Source: Alphaproteobacteria bacterium
GTDB taxonomy: Bacteria > Pseudomonadota > Alphaproteobacteria > ATCC43930 > CGMCC-115725
DNA length: 32,925 nucleotides
Assembly (NCBI GenBank): GCA_030041385.1
Contig: JASHNY010000079.1
Location: 1-32,925, forward strand
Direction: 5' to 3'
Made by a program: the position numbers and the translations under genes. Within the stretch, counting starts at the first letter, position 1; each line of letters begins with the position of its first letter. The notes below the pieces were generated by a model, which ran no database searches, was not told the DNA's origin, and saw only the letters and a program-made list of their open reading frames with translations. Below, in pieces: positions 16,988 to 25,013 of the stretch.

Positions 16988-17392
16988 ATGGACGCGATCG
17001 AGGCCGCGCTCGCGGAGGTCAAGTTCGACGACAGCGGTCTTGTCCCGGCGATCGCCCAGCAGCACGACACCGGCGAGGTGCTGATGGTCGCGTGGATGAA
17101 CCGGGATGCGGTGCGGATCACGCTGGCGGAGGGCCGCGCCTGCTATTGGTCGCGGTCGCGCCGCCGGCTATGGCGCAAGGGCGAAACCTCGGGCCAGGTG
17201 CAGAGGCTCGTCGAAATGCGCCTCGATTGCGACGGCGACACGCTGTTATTGCTGGTCGATCAGAGCGGCGTCGCCTGCCATACCGGCCGGCGCAACTGCT
17301 TTTTCCGGGCCTGGCGCGGGGGCGAATGGGCGGTCATCGCCGCGCCCGAAATCGACCCCGAAACGCTGTACCCGCAGCCGCCCGGTCAGTAG
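16988..17392 (+). CDS. hisI: Phosphoribosyl-AMP cyclohydrolase
   Basis: A 134-residue cytoplasmic enzyme of histidine biosynthesis that opens the adenine ring of PR-AMP to give ProFAR. All family marks are present: VLMVAWMN (31-38), YWSRSRRRLWRKGETSG (53-69), the Mg-binding DCDGD (80-84) and the zinc cysteines Cys81, Cys97 (GVACHTG) and Cys104 (RRNCFF). It is the cyclohydrolase alone, without a fused HisE domain, as usual in alphaproteobacteria. No other his genes are in the window. The 3' end overlaps the convergent secreted-protein gene by 7 bp. Confidence 0.96.
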   Translation: MDAIEAALAEVKFDDSGLVPAIAQQHDTGEVLMVAWMNRDAVRITLAEGRACYWSRSRRRLWRKGETSGQVQRLVEMRLDCDGDTLLLLVDQSGVACHTGRRNCFFRAWRGGEWAVIAAPEIDPETLYPQPPGQ

Positions 17393-17880
17393 GGCTGTGC
17401 CGGGCAGGATAAGGTCGCCTGCACCTGGTTCAACAGGATCGGGTCCATCGGCCGGTTGGCGCAGCGCGCGTTGTATTCGTTAACCTGGCTGTTGTAGGCG
17501 CGCACAGCGGCGTCCACGTCGGCGACCAGGCTGCCGTTCGAGCGCTGGAACATCGCGTCGCGGCGCTGCAATTCCTGGCGAAACTGGGCCACCGCCTGCG
17601 GATCATTGACGTTGAGGGTGCGCCGCTCGGCGTCGAGCCGGGCATCGGTGCGCGCCAGGCGGTCGCGGATGGCGTCGAGGCTGCGCCGCTTCGCCCCCAA
17701 CGTCACCGCCGCCTGGTTCATCGACTGCTTCAGGCACAAACATTCGCGGATCGCCGCCGCTTCGGGGCTGGGGGGCGGGTACGGGTACGGCGCTTGCGCA
17801 CTCGCCGCCGTGGCGGCCAGGAGCATTGCGACGCCGCTCCCCAGGCACGACGCCCGCCGCATGATCGTCATCGTCATCAT
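17386..17880 (-). CDS. Secreted hypothetical protein with coiled-coil centre and four cysteines
   Basis: About 164 residues. It starts at one of the clustered ATGs at 17880-17871; AAAGGGG lies immediately upstream. A signal peptide (ASCLGSGVAMLLAATAASAQ) is followed by APYPYPPPSPEAAAIRECLC. The middle is a charged helical stretch (RRSLDAIRDRLARTDARLDA) likely to form a coiled coil. Mature cysteines sit at ECLC, ARCANRP and LSCPAQPY and could form disulfides in the periplasm. I do not recognise a named family. The mature N-terminus shares a PYPYxPPP-like motif with the small secreted protein at 3947-4198. An upstream start at 17952 is open but would bury the signal peptide. Confidence 0.7.
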   Translation of the reverse strand: MMTMTIMRRASCLGSGVAMLLAATAASAQAPYPYPPPSPEAAAIRECLCLKQSMNQAAVTLGAKRRSLDAIRDRLARTDARLDAERRTLNVNDPQAVAQFRQELQRRDAMFQRSNGSLVADVDAAVRAYNSQVNEYNARCANRPMDPILLNQVQATLSCPAQPY

Positions 17881-18032
17881 CCCCTTTCGTGCCGATTTCG
17901 GCTCCGCCACAACCAGGCGCGGGCGACCCATGTGCCCTTCGTCGTTTAGCATTTGTGCAAACTCCTCGCCCCTGAGAACTATCGTCGCGGAGCGAACGGG
18001 GCGGCGCGGCGGATCGTTCCGGTTGATCGCGT

Positions 18033-18887
18033 TCAGCGCGCCATCAGTACCGGGATCTTCGATTCCATGATCAGGTGCCGGGTCGCGCCGCCAAAGATCA
18101 TCTGGCGAATCCGGCTCTGCGTGTAGGCGCCTTTCAGCATCAAATCGGCGCCGGCGGCGATCGCCTCCTTCAGAAACGATTCCCCCTGCGGCTTCTGGCG
18201 CCCCAGCGCGGTGCGCATGCTGATGTTCATGCCGTGGCGCTCGAGCGCATGGGCCAGCTCCTCGCCGGTCGGCCCGGGCTCGGGCATGTGCTGCGGCCCG
18301 ACCGCGACGACGACGACCTCGCGCGCCTGCAGCAGAAACGGCATTCCCAGCGCCACCGTCAATGCCGTCTCGGTGCTGCCGTTCCAGGCGATGGCGACGA
18401 CCTCGCCCATCGTCGGCGGCACGGTCTTCGGCACCATCAGCACCGGGCGGCCGCTTTCAAACAGCGCGTCTTCGAGGGTCGCCTCGGCGATCGAGGCCAG
18501 TTTTTCCGGCTGCTCGACGACGATCAGGTCGTAGACCCGGCCGGTCATGCCGACGATGGCGTTCTGCCGTCCGTCTTCCTCGCGCCACGATGCGCTGGGC
18601 CCGATATGGTCGGCGGGCAAGCCGCCGACCGGCACGCCGTTTGCGTTCATGAATTCGCGGAACAGGCGCCGCGCCTGGTCGCGCCGGTCATGCCCCTCGC
18701 GTTCGAGCGTGCGGTCGACTTCGGACGAGATCGAGAACCCCATCTCGCCGCCGAACACGACGGCATATTCGGTGGTCAGGCTGTGCAGCCCGACGATGTG
18801 GCTGTTGAACCGGCGGGCGGTGATCAGCGCGGCCTCCAGCACCGGTCCCGCATTGCCGTCGCCGATTACTGCGAGCACATTTTTCAT
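18033..18887 (-). CDS. Universal stress protein with two tandem Usp domains
   Basis: A 284-residue cytoplasmic protein starting MKNVLAVIGDGNAGPVLEAA at ATG 18887, preceded by GAGGGCGAGG. The frame is open further upstream, but those residues do not fit the family. The first Usp-like half covers about residues 1-150 (ending with SGRPVLMVPK). The second half covers about 155-284 and ends with MIFGGATRHLIMESKIPVLM, the typical Usp tail. Such proteins bind nucleotides or small ligands and respond to stress; no specific role is evident. It is divergent from the quinone oxidoreductase gene. Confidence 0.88.
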   Translation of the reverse strand: MKNVLAVIGDGNAGPVLEAALITARRFNSHIVGLHSLTTEYAVVFGGEMGFSISSEVDRTLEREGHDRRDQARRLFREFMNANGVPVGGLPADHIGPSASWREEDGRQNAIVGMTGRVYDLIVVEQPEKLASIAEATLEDALFESGRPVLMVPKTVPPTMGEVVAIAWNGSTETALTVALGMPFLLQAREVVVVAVGPQHMPEPGPTGEELAHALERHGMNISMRTALGRQKPQGESFLKEAIAAGADLMLKGAYTQSRIRQMIFGGATRHLIMESKIPVLMAR

Positions 18888-19108
18888 CGTCCTCGCCCTC
18901 GACCAGGGATCCCGCGCGGAAGCGCCGCCACGGCCATCCTTTTTGATTATACAGGACCAGACCGCCCTTCGCGAGAGCGGCTTGCCGGACCCGATCCCAA
19001 GCTTCCCCCCGTCTTCCGCTGTTGACACAGGCGGGCGGCGGGTTCTCCTGTCGGCGGCACGGCGACGGTCCCGCCGCGCCGCGGCGGCGAGTGCGAACGG
19101 AGCGGACG

Positions 19109-20086
19109 ATGAAGGCGGTTGTGTGCCGGGAATGGAGCGGGCCCGAGGCGCTCAGGATCGAGGATGTCGAGGCCCCGCCGCTGTCGGCCCGCGCGGTGCG
19201 CATCCGCGTCCATGCCGCCGGGGTCAATTTCGCCGACACGCTGATGATCGCCGGCAAGTATCAGGTCAAGCCGGCTTTCCCGTTTACTCCCGGCCTCGAA
19301 GTTGCCGGCGAGGCGGTCGAGATCGGCAGCGGGGTCGGCCACCTGCAGCCCGGGCAGCGCGTTCTCGCCTTCCTGCGCTCGGGCGGCGGCTATGCCGAGG
19401 AGGTTGTCGTCGACGCCGATGCGGCGGTGCCGATCCCAGACGCGATGGACTTCGTCACCGCTGCCGGGTTTCCGGTGGTCTACGGCACCTCGCATTTCGC
19501 GCTGACCTATCGCGGGCGGCTGAAGCCCGGCGAGACCCTGTTGGTGCTGGGCGCCGCGGGCGGTGTCGGGCTGACCGCGGTCGAGATCGGCAAGCAGCTC
19601 GGCGCCCGCGTCATCGCCGCCGCGGGCGGCGCCGACAAATTGGCGGTCGCGCGCGACCGCGGCGCCGACGAGGTGATCGACTATCGCCGCGAGAACATCC
19701 GCGACCGCGTGCGCGAGCTGACCGGCGGGCTCGGCGCCGACGTCGTGTTCGACCCGGTCGGCGGCGATGCCTTCGACCAGGCGCTGCGGGCGGTCAACTG
19801 GGAGGCGCGGATGCTGGTGATCGGCTTCGCTTCGGGCCGCATCCAGTCGGTGCCGGCAAACCTGATCCTGGTCAAGAACATCTCGGTGATCGGCGTGGTC
19901 TGGGGTGCTCAGGCCGAGCGCGACCCGGTATTGATCAGCCGCAATCTTGCCGACCTGCTCGACTGGTGGGAGGCCGGGAAACTGCGCCCGCATATTGCCG
20001 CGACCTTTCCGCTGGCGGCGACCGGCGCGGCGATGCAGGCGCTGCTGTCGCGGCGCCATTCCGGCAAGATCGTGGTCGAGGTGTAG
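19109..20086 (+). CDS. Zinc-independent NADPH:quinone oxidoreductase-like MDR protein
   Basis: A 325-residue medium-chain dehydrogenase/reductase. The N-terminal GroES-like fold shows HAAGVNFADTLMIAGKYQ and FPFTPGLEVAGEAVEIG. The Rossmann fold shows LGAAGGVGLTAVEIGKQLGA followed by GADEVIDY. The catalytic zinc cysteine seen in alcohol dehydrogenases is absent, which places it with quinone oxidoreductase/enoyl reductase-like members that use NADPH. The start ATG 19109 gives the standard MKAVVCREWSGPEAL N-terminus; the open frame upstream to 19022 is unlike the family. The small UVR-like gene follows almost directly and is probably co-translated. Confidence 0.9.
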   Translation: MKAVVCREWSGPEALRIEDVEAPPLSARAVRIRVHAAGVNFADTLMIAGKYQVKPAFPFTPGLEVAGEAVEIGSGVGHLQPGQRVLAFLRSGGGYAEEVVVDADAAVPIPDAMDFVTAAGFPVVYGTSHFALTYRGRLKPGETLLVLGAAGGVGLTAVEIGKQLGARVIAAAGGADKLAVARDRGADEVIDYRRENIRDRVRELTGGLGADVVFDPVGGDAFDQALRAVNWEARMLVIGFASGRIQSVPANLILVKNISVIGVVWGAQAERDPVLISRNLADLLDWWEAGKLRPHIAATFPLAATGAAMQALLSRRHSGKIVVEV

Positions 20087-20088
20087 GC

Positions 20089-20337
20089 GTGGAGTTCGCG
20101 CCGCAGCGCGCGCGCCTCGCCGAGATAGAGCGGGAGCTGGCGCGGCTCGGCCAGCAGCATGAAATGGCGATTTCGGCGTTCCGCTTCGACGCGGCGCGGG
20201 ACCTGCAGAACCGCATCGCCCCGCTCGAACGCGAGCGCGCGGCGCTGGCGTCGGCATTGCCGCCGTTGCCGCCGCCGGTTCCGGCCGCGGGTGTGCCGTG
20301 GCGCGTCGGCCGCCGCCGCGACCGGCGTGTGCGGTAG
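20089..20337 (+). CDS. Small protein with a UVR-like helical hairpin
   Basis: An 82-residue reading frame starting with GTG 20089, two bases after the oxidoreductase stop. GAGGTG at 20078-20083, inside the end of the previous gene, serves as a good ribosome-binding site. Residues about 22-50 (QQHEMAISAFRFDAARDLQN, then RIAPLERERA) match the pattern of UVR motifs, short helical hairpins in UvrB/UvrC and some regulators (xFDxAAxLxxxIxxLE). A Pro-rich linker and a basic tail (GRRRDRRVR) follow. No function is known. The resemblance is by eye and a generic coiled coil is the alternative. Confidence 0.6.
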   Translation: MEFAPQRARLAEIERELARLGQQHEMAISAFRFDAARDLQNRIAPLERERAALASALPPLPPPVPAAGVPWRVGRRRDRRVR

Positions 20338-20380
20338 AGCGGCGGCGTTCGGTAGGATGGCATCAGCCTCTTTGGTCGTT

Positions 20381-20454
20381 ATGGCCGGGCTCGACCCGGC
20401 CATCTGGGGGACGATGCGGCACGTTTCGTAGATGCCCGGATCAGGTCCGGGCAT
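20381..20454. repeat. Two adjacent dispersed-type palindromes
   Basis: ATGGCCGGG (20381-20389) pairs with CCCGGCCAT (20395-20403), and ATGCCCGGA (20432-20440) pairs with TCCGGGCAT (20446-20454). Both are nine-base arms around five-base loops. They lie between convergent genes (UVR-like protein and PAS protein). The wording matches dispersed intergenic palindromes known in alphaproteobacteria. They could act as bidirectional terminators, but no T-run follows. Confidence 0.75.
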
Positions 20455-20505
20455 GACGAAGGGTAAAGGTGTTTCAACGTAAACGGACCATGTGCTGGAC
20501 GCCGG

Positions 20506-20949
20506 CTATGGCCCGGCCGCCTGCTTCAGCGCGGTGATCTCGCGGCGCAGGGCGCGCATCTCCTCGAACCGCTGGGTCGCGTCGCGCAGGAAGGCCGCGA
20601 TGCCGACCAGCCGTCCGCCGGCGTCGCGAAACGGCAGGATCGTGAACTCGATCGAGATTTGCGTGCCGTCCCGGCGCAGCGCCGGCACCGCCAGCAGCGC
20701 CCCGTCCTTGTAGCGGCTTTCGCCCCCGGCCATGACCCGGTCCCAGCCTTCCCAATGCCGCCCGCGCAGCCGCTCCGGGATGATCAGGTCGAGTCGCGCG
20801 CCGGCTGCCTCCGCCGCGTCGTGGCCGAAGATGCGCGTCGCCGCCGCGTTCCAGAAACGGATGTGGCCGGTCGCGTCGGCATAGATGATCGCGTCCGGGC
20901 AGCGCTCGATCAGAGCGGCCGGAAACCCGGCGGGCAGGCCCTCGTCCAT
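20506..20949 (-). CDS. Single PAS-domain protein
   Basis: A 147-residue cytoplasmic protein made of one PAS domain (about residues 12-125: LIERCPDAIIYADATGHIRF, WNAAATRIFGHDAAEAAG and GRLVGIAAFLRDATQRFEE) and a short C-terminal helix. No kinase, cyclase or other output domain is present. PAS domains bind small ligands, heme or flavin; the ligand is not evident. GGAGGAA precedes ATG 20949 at a suitable distance; a GTG at 20961 is an alternative. The start lies 26 bp after the stop of the second CHR gene on the same strand, so it may be co-transcribed with the transporter genes. Confidence 0.85.
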   Translation of the reverse strand: MDEGLPAGFPAALIERCPDAIIYADATGHIRFWNAAATRIFGHDAAEAAGARLDLIIPERLRGRHWEGWDRVMAGGESRYKDGALLAVPALRRDGTQISIEFTILPFRDAGGRLVGIAAFLRDATQRFEEMRALRREITALKQAAGP

Positions 20950-20974
20950 CGCTTCCTCCACGTGGCGCGCCGCA

Positions 20975-21523
20975 TCAGGGATGCAGGGCGCCGATGACGC
21001 CGAACAGGGCGCCGCAGCCGGCGATCAGGGCCAGCGGCGGCAGCTTCGGCCAGCGCAGCAATATCGCGGTCGCCGCGATGGCCGCCACCCATATCGACAG
21101 GCCGCCGGGCGAGGCCCGCAATATCGCGATCCCGGCCGACACCAGCAAGCCGGCCGCGATCGGAGCGACGCCGCGCTCGACCGCATCGTGCCAGGCGCGG
21201 CCGCGCCAGCGCTGCCACACCCGCGCCAGGCCGTACACGAGAAACGCCGAGGGCACGTAGAGCCCGATGGTGGCGACCAGCGCCCCGGAAAGTCCGGCGA
21301 CCTTCCACCCGATCAATGCCGCCAGCATCGAGCCCGGGCCCGGCGCGGCGCGGGACAGGGCGAAGAAATCGGCGAATTCGCGCCCGCTCATCCAGTGATG
21401 CACGGTGACGGTTTGGTGCGCGATGTCGGCCAATACCGCGTTGCTGCCGCCGAACGAGAGGAATGATAGCGGCACAAAGACGAGCGCCAGGGCGACGAGG
21501 TTGGCCTCGAACGAGCCGCGCAC
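20975..21523 (-). CDS. CHR-family chromate transporter, second half-size subunit
   Basis: A 182-residue membrane protein with one CHR domain. It shows VPLSFLSFGGSNAVLADIAH near residues 17-36, FALSRAAPGPGSMLAALIGW, and several hydrophobic spans to the C-terminus. Half-size CHR proteins are encoded as pairs that together make the equivalent of full-length ChrA, which exports chromate or related anions. The start is GTG 21523, three bases after the stop of the first subunit gene. Substrate assignment is by family only; many CHR proteins have no tested substrate. Confidence 0.85.
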   Translation of the reverse strand: MRGSFEANLVALALVFVPLSFLSFGGSNAVLADIAHQTVTVHHWMSGREFADFFALSRAAPGPGSMLAALIGWKVAGLSGALVATIGLYVPSAFLVYGLARVWQRWRGRAWHDAVERGVAPIAAGLLVSAGIAILRASPGGLSIWVAAIAATAILLRWPKLPPLALIAGCGALFGVIGALHP

Positions 21524-21526
21524 CTT

Positions 21527-22117
21527 CTAGCTCCGCCGCCGCTCGACCAGCGCCAGCACGATGCTGACCGGCGCCAGGGCGGCGATCACCGGGATCATCG
21601 GCCACCCCAGCACGCCGACGCACAATACCGTCGCCGCGGCTATTGCCAGGGCGATGACGCCCGGCCTGCCGTGAAACGCGCTGCGCAGCCCGGTGTCGAA
21701 GGTCAGGCCGATCGCGGCGGCGGCCATACCGTCGAGCACGGCCTCGACGAGCGGATGCTCGCCCAGCTCGCGATAGGCCGCGCCGACCAGCAGAATGATC
21801 GCGAACGGTCCCGACAACAGTCCGAACAAGGCCACCGTCGCGCCGATTCCGCCGCGCAGATTGTGGCCGATCAAGACCGTCGCCTTGACCCCGTTGGCGC
21901 CGGGCAGCGCCTGTCCGACCGCCAGGATCGACAGAAACGTCGCATTGTCGATCCAGCCGCGCCGCAACACGATGTCGCGATAAAGCCACCCGGCCGTGTT
22001 GCCGCCGAAGCTGGTGCTGCCGAGGCGCAGAAAGGCGAGAAAGATCGTGCCCAGGCCGATCGGTTCCTCCGCCACGACATCGCCGCCAAGGGAATCGTGC
22101 ATCGGCTCCGGCGTCAT
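21527..22117 (-). CDS. CHR-family chromate transporter, first half-size subunit
   Basis: A 196-residue membrane protein with one CHR domain. Visible are IFLAFLRLGSTSFGGNTAGW, LAVGQALPGANGVKATVLIG, FGLLSGPFAIILLVGAAY and a hydrophobic C-terminal half. The start ATG 22117 has GGGGGAG just upstream; the frame is open further to 22192 but that part is unlike the family. It pairs with the next gene, which begins three bases downstream. The two halves have opposite length and wording, so this is an ancestral split pair rather than a recent frameshift of one ChrA. Confidence 0.85.
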   Translation of the reverse strand: MTPEPMHDSLGGDVVAEEPIGLGTIFLAFLRLGSTSFGGNTAGWLYRDIVLRRGWIDNATFLSILAVGQALPGANGVKATVLIGHNLRGGIGATVALFGLLSGPFAIILLVGAAYRELGEHPLVEAVLDGMAAAAIGLTFDTGLRSAFHGRPGVIALAIAAATVLCVGVLGWPMIPVIAALAPVSIVLALVERRRS

Positions 22118-22277
22118 CGCTCTCCCCCGCGTTTCGCCAAGCCTAGAGCCAAACCGATCGCACGCAACCGCCTCTTTCCGCTCGGCGATCATGCGCCCGC
22201 CGCAAAACCGGCCCCTTGGCGCGACGCCGATCCGCCATGATGATCGCAGACCCCGGGGCTAGCCGACGAGGTGCGCG

Positions 22278-22661
22278 ATGATCCCGCGTTACACCGACCA
22301 TGCCGCCAATGAGCGCACCTTTCTCGCCTGGGTGCGCACCGGCATCGCGGTGATCGCCTTCGGTTTCGTCATCGAGCGGTTCGACCTGTTCCTGATGGTT
22401 GCCGCCAACTCGATGCCTGGCGCGGCGGTGCAGGGCGCGCAAGTCGCGCTGTCGAAACCGCTGGGCAAATACGGCGGGGCGATTCTGATCGCGGCCGGTC
22501 TCGTCTTGATCCTGACCGCGGTCGCGCGCTTTGTGCGTACCGGGCGGCGGCTCGACGATCCGGCGACCTATCCCGCCAGCGACGTCAGGGCGGAAGTGGT
22601 GTGGTCGAGCGTGATCGTCTTATTGATCGGCGGGTTCAGCGCCTACCTCGTGCTCGGCTGA
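22278..22661 (+). CDS. YidH/DUF202 family membrane protein
   Basis: A 127-residue inner-membrane protein with the DUF202 mark DHAANERTFLAWVRTGIAVI AFGF at residues 7-30 and about three transmembrane segments (roughly 19-40, 68-88 and 107-126). GAGGTG lies a few bases before ATG 22278. The family is widespread and its function is unknown. It is divergent from the CHR pair, with about 160 bp between the starts, and lies upstream of the comEC-like gene on the same strand. Confidence 0.88.
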   Translation: MIPRYTDHAANERTFLAWVRTGIAVIAFGFVIERFDLFLMVAANSMPGAAVQGAQVALSKPLGKYGGAILIAAGLVLILTAVARFVRTGRRLDDPATYPASDVRAEVVWSSVIVLLIGGFSAYLVLG

Positions 22662-22751
22662 CGGACCGGTCCCTACCAGGGCCGTTCTATTCGACTGTTG
22701 CGACAGAGAAAGATCGACTAGCCTCGGCCGGAGCGGCCGAGGCGGGCGAAG

Positions 22752-24941
22752 ATGGCGGATCTCGCGGTCGGGGACGGGAGGGCCGGGGCGGCGTCGGAAC
22801 GCCGCAACGGCCTTGCTGCCGTCGCCGCGATGCTGGCCGCCACGCTTGCGGCCGAAGGCGAACGCCGCATCCTGTGGCTGCCGGTGTGGTTCGGCAGCGG
22901 CATCGCGCTGTATTTCGCGCTGGTCGTAGAGCCGCCGGTATGGCTCGGGCCGGTCGCCGCGGCGGCGATGGGGGCGGCGGCGCTCGGCTGGCGACGACGG
23001 CCGGCGCTCGGCGCGGCCTTGCTGGCGCTGGCGCTGTGCGCCGCCGGGTTCACCGCGATCGAGCTCGCGCGCTGGCAATGCGGCGCGCCGATGCTGGACC
23101 ACCGCCTGGGGCCGGTCGCCATGACCGGCCGGGTGGTCGATATCGACACGCTCGACCGCGGCTGGCGCGTCATCGTCGCCCCCGACCCGCTGCCCGGGCT
23201 CGACCCCGACGAAGAGCCGGTGCTGGTGCGCATTCACATCGCCGCTGGCAGCGATCTGCTCGGGCCCGGCGACCGTATCGCGATGCGTGCGGTGCTCTAT
23301 CCGGTGCCGGCGCCGATCCTGCCTGGCGGCCGCGACATGCAGCGCGAATTGTATTTCGCCGGCATCGGCGCGGTCGGCTACAGCCTTGGGCCAGCATATC
23401 GCGCCGCGCCGGGCCGAGGCTTGAGGCCGGGTTGGCGCGAAGGGCTGTTGCGCCTGCGCACCGACATGACCCGCCGCATCAACGCCGTGTTGCCGGGCTC
23501 GACCGGCGGGGTCGCCGCAGCACTGATCACCGGCAAGCGCGGGACGATTTCGGAGCACGTCAAGGAGGCGTTTCGCGAGGCCGGCCTGTCGCATCTGCTG
23601 GCGATCGCCGGGTTGCATCTCGGGCTCGTCGGCGGGTTCGTGTTTTTCGCCGTGCGCGGCCTCCTGGCGCTGATCCCGCCGGTGGCGCTGCGCTTTCCGA
23701 TCAAGAAGATCGCCGCGCTGGCAACGCTCTGCGTGCTGTTCTGCTATCTGATGATCTCGGGCGCCGCCATTCCGACCCAGCGCGCCTTTGTGATGAACGG
23801 CATCGTGTTCGCTGCCGTGTTCTTGCGCCGGCTGCGCTTGTCGATGCGCATCTGCGCGCTGGCGGCGATGGTGGTGCTGGCGCTCGACCCGCCCTGCCTC
23901 ATCGGCGTCAGCTTCCAGATGTCGTTCGGCGCCGTCGTCGCGCTGATCGCGGTCTATGAAAGCTGGGGTTCCGAGCTTGCCGGCCTGTTGCGCCGCGGGC
24001 CGCCGCTGCGCCGGATTCTCGGCTACGGCGCTGCCATCGCGATCACCACCGTGGTCGCGACGATCGGCACCGAGCCGTTCGCGATCTACCATTTCCATCG
24101 CGTGGTCTTGTATTCGCCGCTGGCCAATCTGATCGCGGTGCCGATTTCGGCCGTGTGGACCCTGCCGTGGGGAGTCGTCGCCTGCCTGTTGATGCCGCTT
24201 GGCCTCGACCGGCTGGCGCTGGTGCCGATGGGCTGGGGCATCGATGCGACGATCTGGGTCGCCGAGCATGTTTCCTCGCTGCCGGCCAATCTGTGGGCGA
24301 CGCCGCGCCTGCCGATGGCGGGGCTGATCGCGATCGTCTGCGGCGGGTTGTGGCTGTGCCTGTGGCGACGGCGCTGGCGCTATTGCGGCCTCGTCGCGAT
24401 CGCCGCCGGGCTGGCGGCGATGGCGTTGACCCGCCCGCCCGACATCGTGATCGCCGATTTCGGCCGGTTTCTCGCCGCCCGCGCGCCGGGCGGCTATGCC
24501 GTGGCCGCGAGCGCGCAGGAAATCGACCGCTCGTTCTTTGCCTCCGAAACCGGCGCGGCGCTGGTGCCGTGGCCCGTGCCCGGCGCCCCCGCCGGCGATC
24601 TCGCTTGCGCCGATGCCGGAGGCTGCACCTACACGGCTGACGGATGGCGCGTCGCGATCGTCACCGCGGCAAGCGGGTTGCCGGTCGATTGCGCCACGGT
24701 CGACGCGATCGTCGCGCAGATTCCGGCCGGCTTCGCCTGCCGCCGCGTGGTCCCGGTCGCCGACCGCATCGACACCTGGCGCTACGGGGCGATCGGGTTG
24801 TGGCTGGGAAAGGCGGGCGTCACCCTCGAAAGCGCCAATTTGAGCCGCGGCGACCGGCCGTGGGTGCCACACCCGATCTCGCGCCGCGAGCGCGAACGCC
24901 GGCGCGAAGCGGCGGCGCGGCGCGCTATCCCGCCTGGTTGA
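22752..24941 (+). CDS. ComEC/Rec2-like membrane protein lacking a recognisable nuclease domain
   Basis: A 729-residue protein. The N-terminal part (about 1-240) fits DUF4131. The centre is the Competence domain, with GVAAALITGKRGTISEHVKE, FREAGLSHLLAIAGLHLGLV and LMISGAAIPTQRAFVMNGIV, plus many transmembrane spans. ComEC is the inner-membrane DNA channel of natural transformation. The C-terminal about 170 residues keep a soluble domain (PDIVIADFGRFLAAR onward) but have no HxHxDH metal site, as in several alphaproteobacterial homologues. The last codons (...RAIPPG, stop at 24939-24941) fall inside the left 30-bp repeat of the higBA insertion. Start ATG 22752 fits. Whether this strain is transformable is unknown. 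Confidence 0.88.
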   Translation: MADLAVGDGRAGAASERRNGLAAVAAMLAATLAAEGERRILWLPVWFGSGIALYFALVVEPPVWLGPVAAAAMGAAALGWRRRPALGAALLALALCAAGFTAIELARWQCGAPMLDHRLGPVAMTGRVVDIDTLDRGWRVIVAPDPLPGLDPDEEPVLVRIHIAAGSDLLGPGDRIAMRAVLYPVPAPILPGGRDMQRELYFAGIGAVGYSLGPAYRAAPGRGLRPGWREGLLRLRTDMTRRINAVLPGSTGGVAAALITGKRGTISEHVKEAFREAGLSHLLAIAGLHLGLVGGFVFFAVRGLLALIPPVALRFPIKKIAALATLCVLFCYLMISGAAIPTQRAFVMNGIVFAAVFLRRLRLSMRICALAAMVVLALDPPCLIGVSFQMSFGAVVALIAVYESWGSELAGLLRRGPPLRRILGYGAAIAITTVVATIGTEPFAIYHFHRVVLYSPLANLIAVPISAVWTLPWGVVACLLMPLGLDRLALVPMGWGIDATIWVAEHVSSLPANLWATPRLPMAGLIAIVCGGLWLCLWRRRWRYCGLVAIAAGLAAMALTRPPDIVIADFGRFLAARAPGGYAVAASAQEIDRSFFASETGAALVPWPVPGAPAGDLACADAGGCTYTADGWRVAIVTAASGLPVDCATVDAIVAQIPAGFACRRVVPVADRIDTWRYGAIGLWLGKAGVTLESANLSRGDRPWVPHPISRRERERRREAAARRAIPPG

Positions 24942-24951
24942 GCTTCAGGCC
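24922..24951. repeat. Left 30-bp direct repeat flanking the higBA insertion
   Basis: A 30-base stretch beginning GCGCTATCC and ending CTTCAGGCC. It matches 25891-25920 at 29 of 30 positions, differing only at the ninth base (C here, T there). It contains the comEC stop codon. Sequence identity ends abruptly on both sides. Inside it, GCCTG and CAGGC form five-base inverted arms around nine bases, a layout reminiscent of recombinase core sites, though it may be chance. Confidence 0.9.
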
Positions 24952-24984
24952 GTGGTAACCGCCTCCCACAACGGGATAATAGCC

Positions 24985-25013
24985 TTGCTCCCACACTGGG
25001 AGGAGCCTATACG
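24985..25013 (+). promoter_or_regulatory. Candidate higBA promoter with operator palindrome in its spacer
   Basis: TTGCTC (24985-24990) and TATACG (25008-25013) are exactly 17 bases apart. Inside and just upstream of the spacer is the inverted repeat CTCCCA-CAC-TGGGAG (24988-25002). A further half-site CTCCCACA occurs at 24963-24970. HigA-type antitoxins commonly repress their own promoter by binding such palindromes. Transcription would begin near 25020, leaving a leader of about 95 bases before higB. The pattern is clear; the function is inferred. Confidence 0.45.

Noticed and set aside
20975-22117. Frameshift in a single full-length chrA
   Set aside because: Each half has its own start and ribosome-binding context. 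Paired half-size CHR genes are a known natural arrangement.
22662-22751. Possible LexA box (GTTC near 22683) before comEC
   Set aside because: The second GTTC half-site is not at the seven-base spacing required for the alphaproteobacterial LexA box.
22620-24872. A 750-codon open frame on the minus strand opposite comEC
   Set aside because: The product is Arg/Gln/Asp-rich with no domain, and the opposite strand encodes a clear ComEC protein. Long antisense frames are expected at this G+C.
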